This document shows, piece after piece, positions 12,701-21,800 of a DNA stretch of 64,000 bases (the first letter of the stretch is position 1; every line of letters starts with the position of its first letter). Location of the stretch: assembly GCA_002118135.1 (NCBI GenBank), contig BDIU01000232.1, positions 248,001-312,000 of the forward strand, written 5' to 3'. The position numbers and the translations under genes were made by a program. The DNA comes from Trebouxia sp. TZW2008 (lineage: Eukaryota; Chlorophyta; Trebouxiophyceae; Trebouxiales; Trebouxiaceae). The notes beneath the pieces were generated by a model. The model was not told the DNA's origin. It did not search any database and saw only the letters and a program-made list of their open reading frames with translations.

Positions 12701-14536
12701 GCTTTCTGTACAGTTGCATGCCATCAGGTCTTGAGGCATAGGGCTCACAGCGCTACTGCTGGTCAAGTTTGCCACTAACCTCAAGTACAACCGTATGCAT
12801 CTTAAGATACGCAGGAGAAGACTAAAGGAGAAGACTATCATGCCTGCTTGCTTGAAACGCCTGTTGCGCAAGACACTCACATAGCCCATGACCCAAACCA
12901 CAATCTAGTCTTGGCACAGCACTGGCATGCTGGAATGTCCAGTCATCATGCACTGGGTGCTCAAGCATGTGTCCTACGTTTGAATCTGCACAAGAAAGTG
13001 ACGTGTCCTACTTTGCTTGTGCTACCATGGTGACAAAGACAGTAAACAACATCAACAGTACATTTTTATAGCCTGTCAGGGCTCATACTGCCCGTCATAC
13101 TAACCTGACCTGCCCATGTGAATAGTGAATGTGCTTGCTGGCCTCATTCAGCAATTTTGGGCATGTTTTGGACTCACAGGCACAGGTTGGTGTGACAAAC
13201 TCTTTGTCTCACATCCAGAAATTAGCATCTTGGCACTCAATCAGGTGTTTGGCCATGTAGAGAAGTGATAAGGTCTTCAGTCTGGGTCCTCACGACAACA
13301 CAGTTGTGGGACCAAGTCTGACATGTTACAGCTTGCCTATAGAGCTGTGAAGCTCAAACACTAACCCATCTGTTGTGCAGGTCTATAGGAGATGCAGATC
13401 TCAAACCTGCCTTGACTGCACAGCCAGAAGTCACTCAGCATAAGCTGACTCCTGAGGATGAGTTTTTGGTGCTGGCCAGTGACGGTCTATGGGACAAGCT
13501 CAGCAATGAAGAAGCTGTGGGGTTGGTGTATGACACTGTCAAGCAGCCAACCATGACAGCACAAAGGTGAGCCTGCGAGCCACAATTGTTCAAACGTATG
13601 CATAGGCTTCAAGCTTGACGCAGCCTATACTGGGCCTGGTGTGCAACAGTGAATCAAGAAACATGCTTCAGGTATACTGGCACCTACTGTTCTGACTCAA
13701 TTCACCAAGTGCTAGAGTTGCTCCTTATGACCATGATCAGTGCTCCTCTGTGACAGACTTGCTGTCTTTTGCTGCCAGACTACAGCGGTGGTCATAACAT
13801 CATGAAGACCGTTGTTCTGACCTGGCTTGGCGGCCATACCTTTGATTACCCGCACTGTCACAGGGTTGTTGGGCAAAATGAAAGTGTCAGACATAAGCAA
13901 CTTGCTGCATGTTTCACTTGCTTCTGTTGCTGTTCCTGTAAACGCTGTAGAGTATTGACCTTGTATGCGTCTGTTGCAAATGAATCCAGCCAATCTGTAC
14001 AGCATAAACGGCCAGGGATAAGTCAAACTGATGCTTACATCTCACTCATGTTGCTTCCACTTATGGTTGCAACAAGAGGGTGCTATTCAGGCTGGCTACA
14101 GAAGCGCTGACTAGGGCCTCAGGAGACAACATCACCGTCATTGTTGCGTTCTTGCAGCCGGTAGACACCCTGGAAAGCGTCTTCAAGGGGGGTAGACAGA
14201 AACATGCAGCAACTCCGACCTTTTACAGTTCCAGGTGGGATACATTTTTGTATGCATCACTGCAGTCCTGCCTGAGTCTTGCTGAATACTTACTTCACTG
14301 ATGATTCAAAAGCGCATGCTAGACAGGCTCAGCAGGCACAGCTAGATATGTACTGTAGCAAGCAATGCTCAATGCTGCATATCCAGTATGCAGTGAGCTT
14401 GACACGCACAGCCAGGTCTGTTCAATTAGTGCACCTGCACAAAATCGAGCCTTGATGGTATGGTGACAAGCTGCTGTTGTGATGCAGGAGAGAAGCTTTT
14501 AGGCCAAGCGCCGATGAGCTGCAAGAAACCTTATAG
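6744..14536 (+). CDS. Protein kinase-PP2C phosphatase fusion protein
   Basis: Ten exons, all phase-consistent, give 740 residues: 6744-7185, 7336-7819, 8433-8659, 9060-9199, 9710-9960, 10877-11010, 12369-12534, 13381-13566, 14091-14234, 14488-14536. The kinase domain (about 85-370) has [13 protein letters not shown] (197-204), DFG (217-219), [17 protein letters not shown] and [12 protein letters not shown] linker of about 60 residues leads to a PP2C domain (about 432-715) with GADRMED, DGH (471-473), [26 protein letters not shown] and ASGDN. This order matches the plant protein kinase and PP2C-like family (Arabidopsis At2g40860 type). The DGHGG motif reads DGHRG. It presumably adds and removes phosphate in one polypeptide; substrates are unknown. 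Introns 2, 5 and 6 contain tandem repeats, two of them copies of exon pieces. Confidence 0.93.
8094..8432 (+). repeat. Tandem copies of kinase exon 3 5' edge
   Basis: In intron 2 of the kinase-PP2C gene, the segment from 8292 repeats the start of real exon 3 (8433) 141 bp upstream. It has the same ATGCATGCACAG acceptor and reads [19 protein letters not shown] against [19 protein letters not shown] in the true exon. The copy breaks off before the conserved [11 protein letters not shown] segment of the kinase C-lobe. The upstream spacer (GTCAACATGACACATCTTCT, also near 8386) is repeated, and weaker versions occur near 8094 and 8170. It is a decayed, non-equivalent duplicate exon. Confidence 0.75.
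8806..8872 (-). repeat. Possible SINE-like repeat relic
   Basis: It contains CCCAGCTAGGTGCATACAG and an ATTCATTCATTC run, both resembling parts of the dispersed SINE-like family seen elsewhere in the window. The core is poorly conserved, so the assignment is tentative. Confidence 0.35.
9366..9530. repeat. Trinucleotide microsatellite (CTG/CAT-rich)
   Basis: An uninterrupted run of CTG units starts near 9420 and is followed by imperfect CAT/GTT triplets to about 9530. It lies in intron 4 of the kinase-PP2C gene. The poly-Leu and poly-Ile frames over it are artefacts. Confidence 0.85.
9971..10066 (-). repeat. SINE-like dispersed repeat, copy 1
   Basis: It contains the family core GACAGGCTCAGCAGGCCTAG preceded by GCATGC and followed, after a variable stretch, by GGAGCAACCAACTGTTTCAG and GTTTGGT. 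The copy starts 10 bp after kinase-PP2C exon 5, inside intron 5. Confidence 0.65.
10315..10540. repeat. 118-bp intronic tandem duplication
   Basis: Two adjacent copies share CCATTGGCAGGT / CAATTGGCAGGT, a GTCAACA...CATGCCGGCAAG stretch and a TGCAGTCATCAGTRCTGT stretch. It lies in intron 5 of the kinase-PP2C gene. No exon sequence was recognised in it. Confidence 0.6.
11956..12368 (+). repeat. Three 133-bp decayed copies of PP2C exon 7
   Basis: Repeat units begin at 11956, 12089 and 12222, exactly 133 bp apart. The fourth begins at 12355 and contains the true exon (12369-12534). Each copy has the GCTTTGCAG acceptor and reads [19 protein letters not shown], then hits TGA. The three upstream copies share the same short deletion in place of the DQTADVEAE segment, so a decayed copy was amplified after it broke. 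133 is not a multiple of three. Confidence 0.9.
14301..14372 (-). repeat. SINE-like dispersed repeat, copy 2
   Basis: It contains GCATGCTAGACAGGCTCAGC followed by AGGCACAGCTAGATATGTAC, matching the family core. It lies in the last intron of the kinase-PP2C gene. Confidence 0.7.
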
Positions 14537-15762
14537 CATCGCTTCTTTTCTGATCAGAGATCAAATGACGTGTCAATTGAGTCATGAACTCATGGGTCAA
14601 TGTCATCATATCCTGATGAGTATCCACTGAGCTCTTTGAGCTTGAGCTGATTTCCAGCACAGCTGTTATTGGAACAGGTTGTTGCCTCTGACAGCATGGC
14701 TTCTGCACAAAGCAGACTGTTTTATCCTGGACTGCAGAATACATTCCCGTGCTGCACATTCACGTTTCACACAAAGTGCTAAGCGCATGTAGACTGCGGA
14801 AATTGTTGCTGCATATCACTGTATGCATTCTACCAGAAGACAGATCTGCAAGCACTAAACTTGATGTAAATTGCAAGCACTGTATCTTTGCTCTGAATCA
14901 GGTTAAGTTTGTATTCCCCACAATGCCGCAGCAGGGTATAAAAACTTCTTGGAGCACATCTCACAGCACATCAACTCTGACTTGTGCACATCTGGCAAAT
15001 CAATTGGTGGAAGGCGACTTTGTTTCTGAGCAAGGCATCCCACTCACGCAGAGCTGAGGGCTCAGATGTCATAGCAGCATACTGATGGTCTCAGCTCAGA
15101 CCCTCTGTTGCTGAGGCTTTTGGTTGAGCATACGCAGCCGACAAAAGCATAGCACAGACAGCACTTGTGCTGACACAGAGATTGCCTAAGTCCATTTGGA
15201 TATTGACAACATCAGGGTTGTCCAAACTGCTGCAACACTTCTCTTGTTGAGCATGCATGCAGCAAGTCAAAAAGCACCACATGTCATCAAAGCCCATGTC
15301 AACGCGTGATGCTTCAAATAGATAAGACTTTAGCAAAAGGACGAGACACAAAAGCTGCTGGACAAGTTGGCTTCAGGTAGTCTCGAGGTATATGCGTGTG
15401 AGCAGATCGTGCTTCAGTGCGAGAGGCTTTGCCAGTCAGGGATCGAAGTGGTGTCAGGGCTTTCAGAGGTGCAAAGCTAGCCATGCAAAATGACATGCAT
15501 CGCATCTGGTGTGAACAGCAACCAGAGTTGATGGCAGCCAGTGGCCTTCGACACAAGCTGCATTAACTGTGATCACTACTCCTAGCCTCCCTAGCATGCA
15601 TGTGGCAACCTTGCCATAGCTGTGTAAAATAGTGTGGACCGGGGAGAGCCTCCTCACTATCCAGTATGCAGCACAAGAGAGCTGTGACAGCAGCACAGGA
15701 CAGAGACTGTTTCCATAGATTGTAGTGTGGACCACACACTTGTCATTGAGTGATAATGCAGG
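14537..15762. other. Gene-poor interval
   Basis: No gene model could be supported. Short minus-strand frames exist (14499-14759 and 15091-15351) but have no recognisable domain and no consistent splice partners. The left part presumably holds the 3' untranslated region of the kinase-PP2C gene. Confidence 0.35.
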
Positions 15763-16698
15763 CTGGTCTCTTAGCCACCCTGCCAAGAGGTGAAAGCAGC
15801 TTGACAGGGTGTTTCCAGGAGACGGGACGAGGACCCGGACCAGCAGTGTCTCCCAAAAAGGGTGGGGTAAAGTACACGCTGTGCACTTGGCAAGTCGTGC
15901 GCTGCACAACGACGATGCGTAGCGGGGGACAGCCCGCTCCTTGCCGGCGAAAGCTGCCTCTGCCAACTCAGCTGGGCGGTGAAGTTAACGTGTGCAGCAG
16001 GTAGAGCAAGCATTGGACAAGCTGAGGTAGGACAAGGGTCACGACGGTCTGTGCTTGCGCTACTTGCTGCAAACATCGCTTCACAACTCAACTAAGCTCG
16101 AGACACCAATCGCAAGGATTAGTGGCAGCATTGGAGGGCTATATACCTGGTGCATTCTGGTAAAGGGCCGTTTACAGGGGCTGCTCGGTCAAGATTGAGC
16201 TCGTTGTTGTGACCTTACCGAGCAGCCTCTGTAAGGGGAGAATAAATGCCCCGTCAACAAGGGCACTTGTCTTGGATCTTGCCCTTGTAGAGCGCCTGCA
16301 CCAGAACGCAGCAGGTATATAGCCCTCCAATGCTGCCACTAATCCTTGCGATCGGTGTCTCGAGCTTAGTTGAGTTGTGAAGCGATGTATGCAGCAAGTA
16401 GCGCAAGCACAGACCGTCGTGACCCTTGTCCTACCTCAGCTTGTCCAATGCTTGCTCTACCTGCTGCACACGTTGACTTCACCGCCCAGCTGAGTTGGCA
16501 GAGGCAGCTTTCGTCGGCAAGGAGCGGGCTGTCCCCCGCTACGCATCGTCGTTGTGCAGCGCACGACTTGCCAAGTGCACAGCGTGTACTTTACCCCACC
16601 CTTTTTGGGAGACACTGCTGGTCCGGGTCCTCGTCCCGTCTCCTGGAAACACCCTGTCAAGCTGCTTTCACCTCTTGGCAGGGTGGCTAAGAGACCAG
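15763..16698. repeat. Large near-perfect palindrome (inverted duplication)
   Basis: The left arm 15763-16160 pairs with the right arm 16301-16698 about a centre at 16230.5. Each arm is 398 bp and arm register shows no net insertion or deletion; only a few substitutions are seen. The 140-bp centre holds a second, offset inverted repeat (TTACAGGGGCTGCTCGGT at 16172-16189 against 16217-16234). Each arm carries a TATATA-like box near the centre (about 16140 and 16314). Reading outward, each arm has an ATG and a 101-codon frame beginning MYAASSASTDRRDPC on the right and MFAASSASTDRRDPC on the left. A second outward frame reads VYFTPPFLGDTAGPGPRPVS in both arms. It could be a duplicated gene 5' end head to head, a foldback element or a long-hairpin RNA source. 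Confidence 0.9.
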
Positions 16699-17080
16699 CT
16701 GCATGCAATCACATATGCAACAGTGTGATGTCCACCAAGCCTCTCAGGATCTCTTACATCTCAGTGTGCTCAAAGACTATGCCTTGCCAGCATCCAAGCA
16801 CTTCACTTTTGTCCAGCATCACGTGTGTACATACTGCTGATGTAGGTCATGCACTCAGCATACAGCAGCACTGCATATACCACTCATGCACAACAACTGC
16901 ACATAGCACTCAAGCGTTCAGCGTTGCACTGTGGTTTGCCATTGCTGGTTGTGCTAGTGGCGCTCATGAATCGCCGCGCAAGCATGTTTTGCTAGCATGT
17001 ACGGAAGCTACCAGATTGATCTGTCGTTTGCAATCAGTATTGTTCTGTTTCCAGCAACATTGTCCACAACGAATATAGGG
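16699..17080. other. Gene-poor flank of the palindrome
   Basis: The right arm's outward frame continues to 17078 in one phase (ending FCFQQHCPQRI), but no domain or convincing splice structure is visible. Nothing else is supported here. Confidence 0.3.
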
Positions 17081-17332
17081 GGTATGATTAGCGGCAGATC
17101 ATCGCGATAATCGTAGTGCAGAAGCATGTTAACAGCGTTTAGCAAAACGCCGATTAGCAGAAATTGGAAGGCGATTATCACTGTTTTTGCACTGTAAAAG
17201 TTCGACTAATCCTGTTCCCTTTGGATTATCAGTAGCACCAGATTATCACATGCTAATTGCGTGGGCAGCGATTAGCATTGTGCGATTAGTGCATGCCAGC
17301 GATTAATGCATTGCTGCTAATCCGTCTGGAAA
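17081..17332. promoter_or_regulatory. Dense GATTA(G/T/A) motif cluster
   Basis: In about 250 bp, GATTA-type hexamers occur roughly eleven times on both strands, mostly as GCGATTAG, CGATTATC, GGATTATC or the reverse CTAATCC. Spacing is irregular (10-40 bp). Surrounding sequence has none. GATTA resembles the core of GARP/type-B response regulator and homeodomain sites, so the region may bind a transcription factor, but this is inference. It could also be a decayed satellite. Confidence 0.45.
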
Positions 17333-17512
17333 TAAACAAATATATGACAATGAAATCGAATTCAACGGCTCAGGCAGGATAAATTACATCACATGTGAAA
17401 GCTGACAACATTTACATTTAATTTATCATATGCACATAACATTGTCATTTGCAAGATCAAAGTTTAGCATATACAGCAGCGCCCTTTCAACAGCTGCCAT
17501 GCAACTTGCAAT

Positions 17513-18742
17513 CTAGATCAGGTTGCAGTCATGTACACAATGGGCAGATCCATACATACAGCTAGACACAAATGTCCACAGGCAGGCACGTAACAGCAGA
17601 CAAAGCCCTTGACAGCTCCGTATCGCCAATGACACTTCATTGGCCTGTGCTGGCAGCAGCATTGGGGTTGCCATTCTCATTGCCACTGGGCTGTTGTACA
17701 ATTGGGCTGTTCGCTGACACATCTGATTTAGGTGCTGCTGCAGCTGAAACCTCAGCAGCACTTGGAACAGCTCCATTAGGTATTGCAGCAGGGCACCATG
17801 CTGTGATCACAACTTAACATACGGTGCTGTGCAAGTGACTTATGCTTTGCTGCAAGTCCAACACAGCACATCTTGTTGCAAAAATTTGTGACACATGCTC
17901 TCAGCTGAAATGAAACTAGTGATCAGTGGCATTTGCACCTACTCAAACAATGCACATGCATGCTGAAACAGCCACGCACAAATCACAGCAACAGTATAGT
18001 CAAGATGTCAACACAAGGCAAGACACACAGCGCATACCTGCTGTAGCTTGAGTTGAGGCTTCTGAAGCCTTTCCAGCTCAGCTTTCCAGCTCAGCTGCTT
18101 TGCCTTCCCTAGGCAATGCATATCCTAGGCAACGCATTTCAGATAGAGTGCATGCTATGGCATGCCAAGGTTGCAAACAGCAGGGATGGCCATGGTGTCG
18201 TTAACCATCTCAAGTGTGTTCATCAACACACCTATTCAAAGGGAGTGACAGAGCCAGTGTCTAGGATGTCTGCACTTATACAGAATACATTTTGATGTTG
18301 TCAGCATTCTGATGTGTTGATCCTTGCTGTTTAGCCAGATTCATCATGCCCAAAGCAAGAAGTTCAGATTCTCTTATAGTCTGCAGCTTGATATGTGCAT
18401 GGTAAGCGATTACCTACAGGCACTGTGACTGCTGGTCACTGTGATACTGCAAATCTGCACAGCCTCTTGCAATTGCCCTATGCAGAGTGTGTGATGAAGC
18501 CAGTCTGTTGCGCAGATGTTGAATCATTTCAACGTCACCTCCATGCACTTGCAAACCAGGCAAGCAATGATAGCAGCAGACATGATGTCTTGGCAATGGA
18601 CAGCAGGGTTGAGGAGTGAGGCCATAACTTTGAGTTGTTCCATATTGGCCTTGTAAGTGCCCTGGGCGATGCCCTGTGTGCGGCCCTGCAGATGTGCATT
18701 CTCCGAAGAGCGACTTTGATGCACGCCATGCTGACGTGACAT
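17513..18742 (-). CDS. Unrecognised gene, divergent from HASTY
   Basis: The first exon starts at a true ATG (18740-18742) with MSRQHGVHQSRSSENAHLQG, then a helical stretch NMEQLKVMASLLNPA. An exon near 18024-18060 ends at a GTATGC donor and reads LERLQKPQLKLQQ or KASEASTQATA depending on phase. The last exon follows an ATCACAG acceptor near 17804 and reads either into a Ser/Ala/Asn-rich tail ending NENGNPNAAASTGQ (stop 17637-17639) or into another frame stopping at 17513. Because the phase is unresolved the end is uncertain. No domain is recognised. Only 61 bp separate its ATG from the HASTY ATG. Confidence 0.35.
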
Positions 18743-18803
18743 GATTGCGTCGTGAGGCTGCTGATGTCAACTGCAGAGTGTTTGTCCCGTAGCCATCGGC
18801 TTG
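18743..18803. promoter_or_regulatory. 61-bp bidirectional promoter interval
   Basis: The interval lies between the minus-strand ATG at 18742 and the HASTY ATG at 18804. It is the second such compact divergent arrangement in the window. Confidence 0.35.
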
Positions 18804-21800
18804 ATGCAGGGGTCGCAGGAGGCGATCAGCACGGTGATCCCGACAGTTTTGTCTGCACAGCAACCGACAGCCTCGCAGCACCAGCGTCTACAGGCAATTC
18901 AGCTTGCTGAGCAGGCAAGCTGCTTGTGCCCAGCATTGCTGCTCACATGCTTGCATGTGTATTATCAACGCTTCTGCATGTGCCCTCCGCGATTCTCGCC
19001 CAGCACTTGCGGCCCACATGCTGATGTTCCGATTAACAAGGATACTGCGTGGAATTGCAGTTGAAGCGAGGTGACCCTCGCCACTCAACCCAAGTGGCAT
19101 TGCAGCTTGTCCAGCAGACTCACCCAGTAGAGGTTCAGCATTTTGGGTACACTGTGCTGCAGCATGTGGTAAGCAACATTGACCTTAGTCAACACTGCTT
19201 GCTGCTGCTGCAGCTGCAACTGTGTCTTGATAAGACAGGTCAATTGCGTGTTTGTTCAGGTTGGCATACGTTGGAGTGACTTTACAGCTCAAGAACACAC
19301 TCAACTCGCCTCTACAGTGTTCTCATTGCTTAGACAAGGTAAGCAAACCAGGTTTTGTTTTCTGTTTGCCTCCAAAACTTCTTTTCCCCAACAAAAAGTC
19401 TCCTACAACTGCAACAGTCCTGATGGGAGGTCCTCAACCTTGGAGCACATGGCTTGTGATGCACAAATCATACAACATTTTGTAGCCATTGCAAATACCA
19501 ATGTCAGAAACTTTCTGTCAGCAATCCTTTGGTGACCACATTGCAACAATTTGTTCCACTTATCCTGTCAACACTGATGACTGTCCCAACATGCATGCTG
19601 GTGTGCAATTGCTTTAGCAAAGGCTGCATGCATACAAAGGGGGGCTGTCTGCGCACAACGTCTTGGCGTGTGCAGTTAGGGTTCAACTTTGACCTTTGAA
19701 GTCCAATCAGCCTGTCAAAGCTGATGACTGCCGAGCATGCCTGCTGGTGTTGTTCTGCATTTGACTGCTCTGCACTCAGCAAAGGCTGCATGCACACGAA
19801 GGCATGCTTACAAAGGCAGGCATACAAGGGCTGTCTTTGCAGAAGATCTTGGCTTGTGCAGTTGGGGGGCACAACCTCAAATTCTGCAATCCAGTCATTC
19901 TGTCAACTCTGGTGATTGCCAAGCACGCCTGCTGCTATTGCATACAAAGGCATGCATGCATTGGCTGTCTTTGCATAACGTCTTGGCTTGTGCAGTTGGC
20001 GGGACAACCTCCAGTTTTGCAATCCGCAGCAAAGCTGCTGTGCTGCTAGCACTTGTGACCAAGCGCCAGGGCGGAGAGCTGCTGCAAGCCCTGCTACCTG
20101 AGCTGCTACGCTTGGCTGCTGACGGCCCGACACAGGCTGAATTGGTGAGCAGAACTGAATTGGATTAGTTCTGCAGCTGCATGATGCTTTGCTGCGCCGC
20201 AGTTGATTGGTCATGTATGCACCTAGTGCTGACGGCTGACACATGCAGGTTTGCATAGCGCTCAAGTGCTGGCTGACGCTAACCTGCATTGCGCTGACTG
20301 CTGACAAAAGCAGCGCAATCCAGCAGCAGCCAGCAGTCGGCACACTGCACACTTCAATTGGTCAGAAGTGAGTGCTATGCATTTCTGTGTTTGAGAGAAG
20401 TCAGCACTGCGCAAACTATCTTATGCCAGCAGGTTTGCGCAGTGATGCGTTTTCACCAACACAGACGTGCATAGTACTGACTTCACACAAAACCAAGTAT
20501 GCATTGTGCTGGCTTCTCACAAACACATGCATGCATAGTCCTGACTTGTCACAAATTTCAGTATGCATTGTGCTGACGTATGTGGGTGTGTTGACTGCTG
20601 ACATATACCACTGTGCATGGTATTGCACATGCTGGCTAGTTTTGTATGTATCATGCCTCACTGTTGACAAATGCAGGTGTGCAAAGTGTGAACGCTCACA
20701 ACGTCTAATTGTGCATTGTGCTGACTGCTGAAGCATGCAGGTGCGCACAGTGCTGCGCATGCTGGCTGAGGAGTTAATGATTAGTGCTGACTGCTGATAC
20801 ATACATGTTTGCATTCTTGCCAACTGCTGATAGACACAGGCATGCAAAACGCTGACTTCTTAAAAAGACAGGCACACATGATACTCACCTCTCACAAATG
20901 CAAGTATGCATTCTGCTCACAAGTGCAGGTGTACATAGTGCTGCGTATGCTGGCTGAGGAAGTACCGCATAGTGCTGACTGCTGACACATACATGTTTGC
21001 GTAAGCCGACTGCTGATAAACACTGGCATGCAAAGTGCTGAATCTTACAAACACAGGCATGCATGACACTCTCTTTCCACAAATCCAAGCACGCATTGTT
21101 CTGACGTATGCAGGTGTGGATAGTGCTGCGTATGCTGGCTGGGGATATAACGTAATGTTGCGATGATCTTGACTGCTAATGCATGCAGGTGTGCATAGTG
21201 CTGCGCATGCTGGCTGAGGAAGTAACGCAGTACAGGGATGATCTGGAAGCAGACAACAAGCGTAATCTGTTGTCAGCATTGACGGCCTGCGTACCGCGCA
21301 TTCTGCCCTTTCTAGAGGCCAGGATGGAGGGGCACTTTGGGCAAGCCCTGGCTGCCTCTCAGCAAGGGCAGCAACAGCTATCTCAGTTGCATGCTGCTGT
21401 CGTGACAGCTGCCTTGGGTGAGTAATTACATTTGTATTAACAGACTGCATTGTAAGCAAAGTTGCCGTGTAGGGGTGCTATTCCAAGCTCTGCACTGCCT
21501 AGCCACAGTCTTCTGGCACCTGCTTGCCAGCATGTGAGCATTTCAGATTGCCAATCTGAACTGTTTGCCCACGGATAACTGATGCCACCCATAACTGTCA
21601 CATGGCATCTCATCACATTGCAAAGTGCATCAAATGTTGTTGCAAGTAGCAAGCGGATAGCCGATGTTGCCAAGGCATGCAGATCTTGAGTGCTCGCTGC
21701 ACCATGCTGCAGCAGTCAACATCAGCAATGAAATGAAGTTTGATTTGGTTAAAGTAGTCCAGTATCACCTGAGCCTCCTAGCGGCGTGTTACACACACAG

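Noticed and set aside
14499..14759. Minus-strand 86-codon frame with a true ATG, ending LAAHRRLA
   Set aside because: It overlaps the last exon of the kinase-PP2C gene in antisense, has no recognisable domain, and frames of this length are common by chance here.
20372..21459. Cys/His-rich frames on both strands that look like a repetitive protein
   Set aside because: They come from the degenerate exon 5-edge repeats in HASTY intron 4 and contain no independent gene.
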